From Hydrangea macrophylla (lineage: Eukaryota > Streptophyta > Magnoliopsida > Cornales > Hydrangeaceae): DNA of 64,000 nucleotides. The notes beneath the pieces were generated by a model. That model ran no database searches. It saw only the letters and a program-made list of their open reading frames with translations, and had not been told where the DNA came from. This document shows, piece after piece, positions 1 to 11,068 of this stretch. Numbering within the stretch: position 1 is the stretch's first letter; every line of letters starts with the position of its first letter. The stretch spans positions 4,610,501-4,674,500 of the forward strand of contig CM066988.1 in the NCBI GenBank assembly GCA_033977485.1, written 5' to 3'. Made by a program: the position numbers and the translations under genes.

Positions 1-561
1 ATGATGAAGACGAAAATGCTGCATCAATTTGATAGTTCCTTCGTTTTGGGGCTCCCCATTTAGTGGGAGGCAATGACTTGTAGCACCCATAGGATAACAA
101 AGCTCTTTTAGATCTAGCTCCCACAGGAGTAGGTTGAAATGTTTTTTTGTTTTTCCTCTCGTTAATATTTCCTTTTGACCTAAGAAAATTTAAAATGGGC
201 AAATACATATGGAAAAATGGATAGGCAAATTATCCTCATAAAGCTTGCACATTTAAAAAAAAATCCATACAACAGTATCTTGGGAGCAAGCATGGAGTAT
301 TCTTGAGGCAGAGATAACTCCAACTTGAAAACCCCTACATAGAAATTGCAAACAACAGAATGTAAATAAAAAAGAAATCATAGCAAACCAATTAATTAAC
401 CACAATCTGCACATTTCAAGTGATAGTAACCACTTAATTTAGGAAACGGATATTTGTGAGGAATGGAACATTGAAAAATGTTTTATGCTTTAGCTCTCTG
501 TGGAAAACTATAGGGCGATGCAAAAAGTTTAGTACACAAAGTTCCACCGTAGTAGTTTGAA
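1..561. other. Host flank, possibly degenerate coding sequence
   Basis: This is the unduplicated flank left of copia element I. On the plus strand, about positions 5-140 read as a protein-like stretch with several internal stops (it includes DNKALLDLAPTGVG), which suggests a decayed coding fragment. I do not recognise the family. The rest is AT-rich with no convincing exon. The flank ends in CTTTG (562-566), the left copy of the target-site duplication of element I. Confidence 0.3.
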
Positions 562-566
562 CTTTG

Positions 567-852
567 TGTAAGAGTATAGCAGCAAAAGCTGATTTAAAAT
601 GCAATACTTGTGGAAGAAAGTTTAGAGAGAAAGGTTAAAAACAGAGGGAACAACTCTGGCTTTTCCTTATATATTTATGAGCTACTACATAGCTTCACTT
701 ATATAGATACATATGGAAAACTCTAGAGCAATCAAAGCAATAACTCTAGGTAGTTGGCAGCTATAACTAAACAAAAGAGTTCTTTAAAAACAACCTGGGA
801 AGTCTAAAAGCCATTATAGAAATTCTAGACTTTTCTGAATTAATTTCTAACA
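567..852 (-). repeat. 3' LTR of copia element I
   Basis: On the minus strand the LTR starts TGTTAGAAATTAATT at 852 and ends CTCTTACA at 567. It is 286 bp, within the short range usual for copia LTRs. Its first 60 bp match the remnant at 11797-11856, which fixes the outer boundary. CTTTG lies immediately left of it. Confidence 0.9.
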
Positions 853-864
853 CTCCCCCTTAAT
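853..864 (-). other. Polypurine tract of copia element I
   Basis: On the minus strand a purine run, AAGGGGGAG, directly precedes the TG of the 3' LTR. This is where plus-strand DNA synthesis would be primed. The A-tract at about 898-920 beside it lies in the 3' untranslated part of the element. Confidence 0.8.
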
Positions 865-1034
865 TTTGAAAAATCTAGAACTCCAAGCTTATCTCAGAAA
901 AAAAAAAAAAAAAAAAAAAATTATCTATAGCAACTGGTTTGGTGAAAATATATGCCACATGCTCCCCCGTCTTGCAGAAATACAGCTCGATCTCACTATT
1001 GTTAACAAGCTCTATGATAAAGTGATGACGATTT

Positions 1035-2834
1035 TCAATGTGCTTTTGTGTGAATATGAAAAATAGGGTTCTTGGTCATGGCTATGGCAGACATGTTATC
1101 AAAATAAATGGAAGTTGAAAATCCCTGTTCATGTTTCATATCTTTGAGAATCCTCCTAAACCACACTGCTTCACTTGCTGCACTTGTGGCTGATATATAT
1201 TCTTCCTCTGCTGAAGATAAAGCCACAATTTTTTGCTTCTTAGATGACCAAGAAATGACCTTCGATCCAAGGCAAAAAACATAGCCCGATGCACTTTTTT
1301 TCTATCATCAATAGAACCTGCCCAGTCACTATCAGTATAACCAATCAATCTGTCATCTTCTTCTGCCTCATATAAAATCCCAAAATTTTTGGTTCCTTGA
1401 ACATATCTCAGGATACGCTTCACTGTTGCAAGATGATCTTTGTTGGGCTCACTCATAAATCTTGAGACAATACTTACAGCATAGACAATATCCGGTCTTG
1501 TATTAGTAAGATAAATGAGGGATCCAATTAGCTTTCTGTACCAAGTCTCATCAACCTTTTCTTTTCCTTCATTCTTGGAAAGCTTTTCATTCACTCCCAT
1601 GGGTGTAGGCACAGGTTTGCATTGGGACATGTTAAATTTTTTCAACAAATCTGCAATATACTTTTCTTGAGACAGAAAAATTTGGCCTTGCTCTTGCTTC
1701 ACTTGCATTCCCAAAAAAAATTTCATAAGGCCTAGGTCTGTCATTTCAAATTGATTCATCATGGCCTTTTTAAATTCTGCAATCATTTGTAAATTGTTGC
1801 CCATGTAGATTAAATCATCCACATATAAACACACCACTAAAAAGTTATTCATGCCTTGAGTCTTCACATAGAGAGATGGCTCACTTGGGCTTCTTGTAAA
1901 TCCATGCATCTGAAAGTTTTGTCAATCTTGTTGTTCCAAGCACGAGGTGCTTGCTTCAAACCATAAAGAGCCTTTTGGAGATGATATACCATTTCTTCTT
2001 TATCTTTGATAACATAGCCTTGGGGTAGCTCCACATAAACCTCTTCCTCGATCTCTCCATTTAAGAAAGCAGATTTTACATCTAGCTGACAAATCTGAAG
2101 CTTCATTTGGGCTACTAGTGCCAAGACTGTTCTTATGGTTTCCATGCGTGCAACAGGTGCAAAAGTTTCATTGAAATCAATTCCTGGCTACTGCGAGTAT
2201 CCCTCGGCAACAAGTCTTGCCTTATGTTTTTTAATAGAACCATCCTCATGGTACTTGGTTTTGTATACCCATTTCAAGCCAATGATCTCCTTGTCTTTTG
2301 GCCTTTCCACAAGATGCCAAGTATCATTCTTTTTAATCGTCTTCATCTCTTCATCCATAGCCTTTTTCCAAATTTCTTCTTTTGCTGCTTCTCGATAATT
2401 TTGAGGTTCACAAGCAACAAGATTGGATTCATAAATTTCTTCCAACGATTGAATTTTCGAGGAGGAGAATTTGTAGTGGATGACACTGAGAATCTTTGGG
2501 AAGACGATTGAAAAGAATTTGAATTTTGTCTCGGACTCAATGAATTTAAAGGCATTTGTTGGTCTTCTTCTCCTGGACTTATATCTCCTTGTTCCTCAAA
2601 TCTTTCTTAGGCCTGCATTTTCTCCACACTCCATTCCCATGCTTTTACTTCATCAAAAATCACGTCCCTTGAGATAATTAATTTTTTGGTATCCGATTGG
2701 TATAAGCGATAGCCTTTGGATTCATCGCTATACCCAATAAAAATACATTTTTCTCCTTTTTCATCAAGTTTTCTCTGTCCTGAGATGAAATTAGGTGATA
2801 TGTTAAGCAGCCAAAGACTTTTAAATGATCAATG
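1035..2834 (-). pseudogene. Copia pol remnant: end of integrase, reverse transcriptase, RNase H
   Basis: This is the C-terminal half of the pol of element I, broken into several minus-strand frames. The first piece (about 2834-2680) resumes the integrase C-terminal region (DHLKVFGCLTYHLISSQ) directly after the element II insertion. RT follows from about 2445, with LVERPKDKEIIGLKWVYKTK, then [19 protein letters not shown], then the catalytic YVDD at about 1814-1825. RNase H covers about 1350-1035, with IGYTDSDWAGS and ALSSAEEEYISA. RNA-templated DNA synthesis would have been its role. Frame changes near 2190, 1890 and 1230 and internal stops show that it is dead. It is clearly copia because integrase precedes RT; I do not assign the lineage. 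Confidence 0.9.
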
Positions 2835-4442
2835 ACACGACTAAATAGTTGTGCGCTCTTGTGCAACACCCAAGTGTAGGTGATCGTCCAAGTAATATAG
2901 TACTGGAAGTCCAGATCGATCCCACAGGGAAGGAATAGGAGGAATGTCTACAAAGTTCTAACCTAAAGCAAAAGAAAAGAAAATAAGAATATCGAAGTGG
3001 AGGTTCTACGAATCCTACTTAATTAACTTAAACTAAATAGCAAACTAAATCATAAAGAAACATAACTAATTAAACAGATAAATTAAAGGTGTTGGAAATA
3101 CGTGAATCCACATTGATCCTAACCACCTACCATGCATACTCATTAATGTTCTATGGAGTTCATTCCTTTTCAGCATTCCGTATTTTTCTAAAGATAAAGA
3201 ATCAATAGCCCTTTCATGACCGGGACTACATCATCACAAGTGACTTAAAATACTTAGAAGACAGTTTAAAACAATGGTTATTACTTGCACTCTAATTGGT
3301 GTTAGCATTCAAAGTGGTTTTCAAAAGTCATTGAAGAAAATAGCCTTACGACTTTAAGTTCTAAAAACTGTTGTGACAAACTGAGCTTATAGGGACAATT
3401 TGATGACAGATTTCTAAAACAAAAAGTCATGGAATACTTAAAAAAATCATATCAGGAATTAACAAGTTCGATCGATCGAAGCGCTCTCGATCGATCGGAC
3501 AGCCTCATCCTTCAATCGATCGAAGTGCCTTCGATCGCTTGACTATGGCCCTGGTTCGACGATCGAAATACCTTCGATCGATCGAGCCCAAGGTTTCTAA
3601 AGATTGCATGGCCGAGGTTGGGAATCAATGTTTCATCATATATTCCTAACGTATAAACTACGAAAACATAATAAAACTAGTACAGAAACAATAACCTAGA
3701 GTAATCATAACATATAAACTAATAAACAATGAAATAGAGAAAAGGAAAAGAAAAACCTGAAATAATCTGAAATAAACTTGTAATAATCATGAAATCCACT
3801 TGAATCTTCAATAATCTTCAATAAATCAATGGAAAAGAGGAAGAAAAATAAGAATCTAACCTAATCTACTCCTAAGCTAACCCTAAAACTACCCTAAACT
3901 GCTATTTTCTACGTTCTGGAGTGTCCTTCCTTCGTCTGGCGTCAAAACGACTTATATATAGGGTTCCTGCAGAGTTTACGCAACTTTTGGATGAAAATAA
4001 AGTTCGATCGATCGATGGTTCGATCGATTGAACTCTCTCAATCGATTGAACTCTTGACAACTCTGCACACCTATGGGAGAATGATCATAACTTTTTACTC
4101 GGACCTCGGATTGACCTTCATTTGTGGCCACACGACCGTAACTCAAAGATCTACATTTTGTATTTCTGGGGAAATCTTCCAAATCTGAAGTCTTCATTGT
4201 CAAAATTGCCGTTTTCTCAGCTGCTTCTGTTGTTCTATCCACCAGAATCACTTTTCTTGAGCTCCACTTCATTGATTTACATCTTAATACCTATAAAACA
4301 ATGCAAAAACATATATTTTAGCATTAATACAACAAAAAGAACATTGCTATTAGAATATACCTAAATCTAGGGACTTGGGGATAAAAGTATGCATAAAGGA
4401 CCATGTAATACATTATGAATATGCACTTTTCACCTCGAATCA
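2835..4442 (-). repeat. 3' LTR of element II
   Basis: Bounded by TGACACGACT at 2835 and CTCGAATCA at 4442 on the plus strand. It matches 8327-9965 throughout. It has a TATA-like box at about 3951-3960 (minus strand) and TCGA-palindrome clusters at 3467-3587 and about 4002-4050. It is about 30 bp shorter than the other copy, mainly through losses inside the second palindrome cluster, and one palindrome in the first cluster is damaged (TTCGACGATCGAA, near 3553). Confidence 0.92.
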
Positions 4443-4453
4443 CACCCCCCAAC
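4443..4453 (-). other. Polypurine tract of element II
   Basis: On the minus strand TAGTTGGGGGGTG leads directly into the 3' LTR (TGATTCGAGG). Two near-identical tracts occur further inside, at about 6238-6252 and 6554-6568, each read TAGTTGGGGGGAG on the minus strand. Confidence 0.75.
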
Positions 4454-6394
4454 TAGCTCGTTGCTAGTCCCTAGCAATGAATCGAACTACAGCAATGTTT
4501 ATTTAATCTTTAAGAATTGAAAACAAAAGAAAGTAAAAATCTTAAATCACTTTCGCAGGAATCGCGATTGCATTTAGCGTATTCAACAAGCCTTTAAACC
4601 CCTAGGTTCCCCCTAATGGACGAGTGTTGTCTCGTGAGGGTTTACAGTGAATCTACCCACAAAATTCATGTTTATGGTAATGGTTCTCATTTAAATGTTT
4701 TCAAGAAATTTTTTTCCTCTCAATTAGCAATATAGTTAAGCTCAACAATCTCATGAAACTCTCTAGTATGCCATAGTCATGCAACACACACATTACAGTT
4801 AATCTACTATCAAAGTCATTAGAATGTTCCATACCTATTAATCTTCAAGTGCGTGTGTGAATGGACAACCAAAATACAAAACTTCAATTTCAAAGCTCGC
4901 ATAACCTAAGACACTATCAAGATGTTCATTTTGACTCAACTCTCACCGGGATTACACTCTCAAGATGAAATCACTCCGAATTAGGTGTAATAATTATCAC
5001 TCATGATATGGAAGCTATAAAGAGTAAATGTAAATGGAAACAAATGCTTCTCATATCTAAATTGAAAAAACGGACATTTTAGAGTGCACAAAGTTTCATG
5101 AAAGGATACTTTTCACAAGAAGAGCGAGATACCGTGGAAAACTCTCTCATTACATTAACTTCAAATCCAATTTATCTAAAATCATCAGGACTTTGAAAAA
5201 GAGGTGTTAGGTGAAAGAAGAAAAAGGCTTGTGATTTTCAATTGGGTCAACGGATGTGATTGGAATGTCTATTACAACTTTTCAAACTTTCCCACATCTC
5301 CAATCTCTCTCTTCTTTTCTTTTAATATATTTTTTTTCACTCTTCTTTCTATTCTTTTTTTTTTTCTTTTGTAACAACCATTGGCACTTTTTTTTTTTTT
5401 TTTCATGCATTTTTTTTCTTTTTCTCTTTCTTTTTTTTTTCTTTGCCAACTTTCCCTTATTCACACTACCAAACTTCTTGTCAAGATAACACATCGCAAT
5501 CATTCCTAAATAATAGAACTAAGGCTTTAACTCCTAATTTGGAGTTAGGTATAGACTTAAGGATTGTGAAGACAATGCGATTATGGTAAGCTTAAGAGGT
5601 GAAGTAAAGGAATATCAAAGAAGTAGGCCAAAGCTGTATTATGCGTGTATGGTCAAAAGATGGCCTAAATCATCTTCTAAGTTCATTAGGATTATTCATT
5701 TCAGTAAATTCAAGAGCTCTAGATTTGATAAATCCTGAACGTTCTCTTCTAGTGATCAGTCAAAATGAAGAAAACTGAGACTTACGACGAATGAATACGC
5801 TTCTCAAAAAGTAAGAGTAATTTTATAAAACCCTCAAACACAAAGAATGGCACAAAAGCTCACTTGGGTTATTAGTCTCCACTATAGTCTCTCAAGACAC
5901 CTAAGCTATGCTTACTAATCCATTTTAGCTAAATACAAGGTTGTCACAATGTGCTCAAAGTTGTTTGAAGATTAAAAAGCATAAAACATACTATAACTAA
6001 GATAGTAAACAAACTACCATAGTGTATCACATACTAATAACATACAGAAAATAACACTACTGCATCATAACTAACTACATTAACTAAGAGAGAACTACAA
6101 GAACCATTTTATTATTTTTAAAAAATTTTAAAAATTTATAAATTTTTGACAATTTTTAATTTACTGAGTCATGTTGCAAAGCAGGTGTATTGACATTAAA
6201 GCATAAAAAGAAAGAAACGAGGCATGCAATGACTCACTCCCCCCAACTAAAACTAAACATTGTCCTCAATGTTCTAAACTAAGCTCATGGACATGTAAAG
6301 TAAAGCAAAAGAAGGAAGGATGTTACCTCGAGACGTTAATATCCATATTTTTTTTATTTTCTTTTATTTCTTTGTTAAGTTACCTGCAAAATCA
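4454..6394 (-). other. Non-coding 3' interior of element II
   Basis: About 1.9 kb without a credible gene. It contains a long plus-strand pyrimidine stretch (about 5290-5460, dominated by T runs) and an AT-only stretch near 6110-6160. The ORFs here are low-complexity Phe/Lys stretches and are not supported. A polypurine-like copy lies at about 6238-6252. Confidence 0.6.
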
Positions 6395-8159
6395 CTAGTA
6401 GCAACAAAGAAAAATGCAGAATATAATACAACTATTCAGTAAATAAATTCGATTAATCAAGTTTTTATCATACAGTATTAATCGAAATTTTTGAGAATCC
6501 TCCCAATGAAATAATTTAACAGTGAGAAGAATGTTGGGGTCCTCATAAAAATGCAACTCCCCCCAACTAATGTCAGGCTCAAGGTCAGAGGAGATGATGC
6601 AAAACCTATGGCCTCTAAATTTAGTGGAGACAATTATAAGAAGTATACCACACTTTTTAGGAATTATACTCAAGGAAAGATCTTTGGTGTTGGTATTTTC
6701 TATAACAGCCTCTATTTTTTTATTATCAAAAACAGGCGGAGGCCATGGTTCAATAAAAGGGGCAGGGTCTAAGTGATGTTCTAATAAAGCTTTACTACCC
6801 TCCTCTTGTTCTAGAACAGAATCTATGGAGATGTGATCATATGAATTGGATTTTTGTTCTATGTACATGGTTTTGGACTGGACTTGGATGAAGCTATCTA
6901 TTTTAGCCTCAATTCATTATTACTCAAGAAGATTAAGCAGTCTAGAAGATTACTAGCTTCTTGTTGAAGTTTAAAATCATCTAATGTGGGCCCAATATTT
7001 TCCAAGTCTTCTCTCAAAGAATTTTGAAATGTAAAATTTGGCGAATTACATGTGCTAGAATCCTTACCATCCTCTTCCACAACGCATTCTATTTGTTCAA
7101 TATTAGGGTACACATGATTTTCAAGCTCGGGATGAGAGCTTTGATTGATAGCAAGGATAGGTGATGGGCAACTTGGTGACACCACCTCTTAAGCCGAAAA
7201 AGGTGAGGGTTTATGAATATCACATGAATCTAAATTGGATTTAGATTTTTCAATTATGTCCTCTCTATGGTCACTATCAAAGGTAGGGGTAGAATCAACA
7301 GGGGACTCATCCTTTCCTAATTGTGTGCAACCACCTAAACTCGCATTATTTTTTAAATCCTCATTCTCATCCTTGTAACTCTCCTCACTATATATATCAT
7401 CTATTGAGGTGCTTTGGACAAAGAGATTGTGCAATTTAATCAAGGTAATGAAGGAGTTGATGTCTGGGGTTGTATATTGAGGAGAAGATGGTTCTACAAC
7501 TTCATGCTTAATGGTTTGGTTTTGGAGTTCTTGTTGGGTTATGACTTTCTCGAGTGAGTTGTTAACCTCATTCGGTATAAACCCATCATTGTCCTCTAAT
7601 TCCTTCCATTGTTAGTGTCTTGAAATTTAGGTTGTAGTGTTGAAGGACTGGTATTGTCTTCTAAAGGTTGGCTAGCATATGCTTGTTGATATCTAGTTTC
7701 TAATTTATCAAGTGCACTATCTAGCCTTTTCATTTCACTAAGCAGTAATTTTAACATACCATTATCCTCAACTTGGTTATTCTCCTCATTATTACTATAC
7801 GAAGTTTCGCCCCATTGTGGTTGATAGTAATTCCCATCCCATTGTGTTTGTGGACAAGATTCGCCAAAGGGAAAATCTTGGTGTGTTTGGTAATCGTGGG
7901 AGCTACTACTATATCCTATATTATTTTGGTTATAGCCCCATTGCGATTGATAGAACTCTTCATGTAGAGGTTCTTGATACGTTTGATAATATGGGGGACT
8001 ACAACTATTGTTTTCCCATTGTGGTGGTTGGTAGCACTCGGGTTGATAATGCGCGTCATATGTGGGTGCTTGCCAACTCGGAGGATAACTATTTTGATTT
8101 TCAAGTGTGTACCTATTATTGGTGCTTGTGTTGTATGCAGTGTAATATGGATAAGACAT
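6395..8159 (-). pseudogene. Degenerate Tyr/Gln-rich ORF of element II (Gag-like?)
   Basis: This is the only coding trace in element II, directly downstream of the PBS and leader. It starts at an ATG at 8159 with 187 codons. The first ~135 residues are very rich in Tyr, Gln, Pro, Ser and Asn, with repeated YQPQW- and QSQWG-like units. A hydrophobic, heptad-like stretch follows (MLKLLLSEMKRLDSALDKLE). The reading continues after a -1 shift near 7605 into an acidic Ser/Asp/Glu-rich region (7443-7189), across a stop at about 7189, to 6898, and perhaps into 6868-6395. It has no zinc knuckle, protease or polymerase motif. Its position is that of gag, but the sequence does not show a capsid fold, so the Gag role is inference. 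The Tyr/Gln-rich part resembles a prion-like low-complexity domain. Confidence 0.6.
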
Positions 8160-8303
8160 GCTTATCCAAAATTTTTAAACAATAAAATTTTTATTTATTT
8201 TTACTTTTTTTATCTTGTGAGAGAAAAAGTCCAAAAGTTTTTTTTTTTTTACTAAGTAAGAAAAATTGGAGATAACTTAGTAAAATCCTAACCTAGTTGC
8301 CTT

Positions 8304-8320
8304 CCCCGGCAACGGCGCCA
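8304..8320 (-). other. Primer-binding site of element II (tRNA-Asp)
   Basis: On the minus strand TGGCGCCGTTGCCGGGG pairs with the 3' end of plant tRNA-Asp(GUC), whose last bases are CCCCGGCAACGGCGCCA. It lies 6 bp inside the 5' LTR, as expected for priming of minus-strand DNA, and it fixes the orientation of the element. Confidence 0.9.
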
Positions 8321-8960
8321 AAAACTTGACACGACTAAATAGTTGTGCGCTCTTGTGCAACACCCAAGTGTAGGTGATCGTCCAAGTAATATAGTACTGG
8401 AAGTCCAGGTCGATCCCACAGGGAAGGAATAGGAGGAATGTCTACAAAGTTATAATCTAAAGCAAAAGAAAAGAAAATAAGAATATCGAAGTGGAGGTTC
8501 TACGAATCCTACTTAATTAACTTAAACTAAATAGCAAACTAAATCATAAAGAAACATAACTAATTAAACAGATAAATTAAAGGTGTTGAAAATACGTGAA
8601 TCCACAGTGATCCTAACCACCTACCATGCATACTCATTAATGTTCTATGTAGTTCATTCCTTTTCAGCATTCCGTATTTTTCTAAAGATAAATAATCAAT
8701 AGCCCTTTCATGACCGGGACTACATCATCACAAGTGACTTAAAATACTTAGAAGACGGTTTAAAACAATGGTTATTACTTGCACTCTAATTGGTGTTAGC
8801 ATTCAAAGTGGTTTTCAAAAGTCATTGAAGAAAATAGCCTTACGACTTTAAGTTCTAAAAACTGTTGTGACAAACTGAGCTTATAGGGACAATTTGATGA
8901 CAGATTTCTAAAACAAAAAGTCATGGAATACTTAAAAAAATCATCTCAGGAATTAACAAG

Positions 8961-9079
8961 TTCGATCGATCGAAGCGCTCTCGATCGATCGGACAGCCTC
9001 ATCCTTCAATCGATCGAAGTGCCTTCGATCGCTTGACTATGGCCCTGGTTCGATCGATCGAAATAACTTCGATCGATCG
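8961..9079. repeat. Paired CGATCGATCG palindromes, cluster 1 of element II LTR
   Basis: Six copies or near-copies of the palindrome CGATCGATCG start near 8963, 8982, 9007, 9025, 9051 and 9070. They form three pairs about 18-19 bp apart that repeat about every 44 bp. Short spacers within a pair (such as AAGCGCTC and AAGTGCCT) are related but less conserved than the palindromes. The other LTR has the same cluster at 3467-3587. Confidence 0.85.
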
Positions 9080-9445
9080 AGCCCAAGGTTTCTAAAGATT
9101 GCATGGCCGAGGTTGGGAATCAATGTTTCATCACATATTCCTAACGTATAAACTACGAAAACATAATAAAACTAGTACAGAAACAATAACCTAGAGTAAT
9201 CATAACATATAAACTAATAAACAATGAAATAGAGAAAAGGAAAATAAAAACCTGAAATAATCTGAAATAAACTTGTAATAATCATGAAATCCACTTGAAT
9301 CTTCAATAATCTTCAATAAATCAATGGAAAAGAGGAAGAAAAATAAGAATCTAACCTAATCTACTCCTAAGCTAACCCTAAAACTACCCTAAACTGCTAT
9401 TTTCTACGTTCTGGAGCGTCCTCCCTTCGTCTGGCGTCAAAACGA

Positions 9446-9455
9446 CTTATATATA
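9446..9455 (-). promoter_or_regulatory. TATA box of element II 5' LTR
   Basis: On the minus strand the LTR reads TATATATAAG in a GC-richer setting. Transcription would start roughly 30 bp further left. The equivalent in the other LTR is at 3951-3960. Confidence 0.6.
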
Positions 9456-9498
9456 GGGTTCCTACAGAGTTTACGCAACTTTTGGATGAAAATAAAGT

Positions 9499-9569
9499 TC
9501 GATCGATCTAGCTTAGTTCGATCGATCGATGGTTTGATCGATTAAACTCTCTTCAATCGATTGAACTCT
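9499..9569. repeat. TCGA palindromes, cluster 2 of element II LTR
   Basis: Four TCGATCGAT-type units lie near 9498, 9517, 9533 and 9553, about 17-20 bp apart. They sit 45-115 bp upstream of the TATA box on the minus strand, in the position of a proximal enhancer. The copy in the other LTR (4002-4050) lost about 20 bp, i.e. one unit. Confidence 0.75.
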
Positions 9570-9965
9570 CTGATTTTGACAACTCTGCACACCTATGGGA
9601 GAATGACCATAACTTTTTACTCGGACCTCGGATTGACCTCCCATTTATGACCACGTGACCGTAACTCAAAGATTCACATTTTGTATTTCTAGGGAAATCT
9701 TCCAAATCTGAAGTCTTCATTGTCAAAATTGGCATTTTCTTAGCTGCTTCTGTTGTTCTATCCACCAGAATCACTTTTCTTTAGCTCCACTTCATTGATT
9801 TACATCCTAATACCTATAAAACAATGCAAAAACATATATTTTAGCATTTATACAACAAAAAGAACATTGCTATTAGAATATACCTAAATCTAGAGACTTG
9901 GGGATAAAAGTATGCATAAAGGACCATGTAATACGTTATGAATATGCATTTTTCACCTCGAATCA

Positions 9966-11068
9966 ATCAACCTTGGGAAAGCTTCATATGGCGTTGCATT
10001 CTGGGTAGCCTTCGTTGGAGACCTGTTAAGAAGATAGACAGCAGTATTAATAGCTTCTGCGCAGAAAATGTTTGGCAAGCCTTTTACTTTTAGCATACTT
10101 CTTGCTATCTCGGCAATGCTACGGTTCTTTCTCTCCGCAACACCGTTCTGTTGGGGACTTCTTCGGACTGTTAGCTGTCTCTTAATGCCTTTCTCTTTGC
10201 AATAATTCCAAAATGGCTTGTAATTGAACTCACCTCCATAATCTGTCCTTAGACACTTAATCTCCATGCCACTTTCTCTTTCAACATAGGCCATAAATTC
10301 AAGAAACTTGGTGAAGGCTTCTGATTTATGTTCAAGAAAATAAACCCACATCATTCTTGAATAATCATCAACAAATAGAAGAAAATACCGCCTGTTGTTG
10401 AGAGATGGTGTCCTAGTTGGATCAACATGCACTACTTCAAGCGGTGCCTTTGCCCTCCATGAAGTCTTCGGAAAAGGAAATCTATGCATTTTGCCAAAAA
10501 TGCATCCTTCACAAATTCTTTTGCCCGAGTCAATTGATGGCAGCCCAACCACCATGTCATTTTTCCTTAATAATTTCAAACTTTGATAATTCAAATGACC
10601 ATATCTCCAATGCCACAACACAGATTCATCCATACTTTCAATTTTAAAAGTAGAGTCTCCAGTGTGTGACATGAATAATGGAAACACTTTATTAAGGGTC
10701 ATCTGAACTTTGGTGACTACTTGATTAAACTTCTTGTCAATTATGGTGCAACCATCTTCATCAAACTTTAACACATAGCCATTTTGAATTAATTGGCCCA
10801 GACTCAATAAACTTTTAGATAAAGAAGGTACATAAAGCACTTCCTTGGTAATTTTAGAGTTACCTTCCTTAGATTGAACCGTGATTTCCCCTTTTCCTTC
10901 CACCTTAACACTCTTGCCATCTCCAAGCTTCACTTCAGACTTGAAAGTCTCATCCAAGCTAATGAAATTGGTCTTCATTCTTGTCATATGATTACTGCAG
11001 CCACCATCTACATACCAAACATCATCTTCTTCTTGAGAATTTATGCTAGTATAAAATAGTTGTTCCAA
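9966..11068 (-). pseudogene. Copia protease and integrase remnant of element I
   Basis: A 371-codon open stretch running into element II at its C-terminus. The protease region starts with WYVDGGCSNHM, where copia proteases usually have DSG or DTG in place of DGG, so the catalytic motif looks altered. A GAG-pre-integrase zinc-binding region follows (LWHWRYGHLNYQSL with CEGCIFGK). The integrase core keeps its acidic residues: VHVD, LRTDYGGEF about 60 residues later, and [12 protein letters not shown]. The insertion of element II at TPYEAF(P) separates it from its RT. It would have inserted element cDNA into chromosomes. Confidence 0.88.

Larger units (their letters stand above)
2835..9965 (-). 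mobile_element. Non-autonomous LTR retrotransposon II (LARD-like, tRNA-Asp primed)
   Basis: This is a complete 7.1 kb element inserted in the integrase region of element I, with a perfect target-site duplication ATCAA at 2830-2834 and 9966-9970. The LTRs are 1608 and 1639 bp. On the minus strand the PBS lies 6 bp from the right LTR and is complementary to the 3' end of plant tRNA-Asp. A G-rich polypurine tract adjoins the left LTR. The 3.9 kb interior has no protease, integrase, RT or RNase H, only a degenerate Tyr/Gln-rich ORF. tRNA-Asp priming is known in Athila-type Ty3/gypsy elements, so I infer an Athila-related autonomous partner. The LTRs differ by roughly 1-2% by eye plus small indels in the palindrome clusters, so the insertion is fairly recent. 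Confidence 0.9.
8327..9965 (-). repeat. 5' LTR of element II
   Basis: 1639 bp, matching 2835-4442, with TG...CA ends and followed by ATCAA (9966-9970). In minus-strand order it has palindrome cluster 2 (about 9569-9499), a TATA box (9455-9446), and palindrome cluster 1 (about 9079-8961) in the presumed transcribed part. The LTR would provide the promoter and the polyadenylation signal. Confidence 0.92.

Noticed and set aside
898..920. Poly-A tract as a LINE/SINE 3' end
   Set aside because: It lies between the RNase H end and the polypurine tract of copia I, with no LINE coding or SINE boxes nearby.
5256..5503. Phe-rich and Lys-rich ORFs on both strands
   Set aside because: They are translations of a low-complexity pyrimidine/purine tract in element II.
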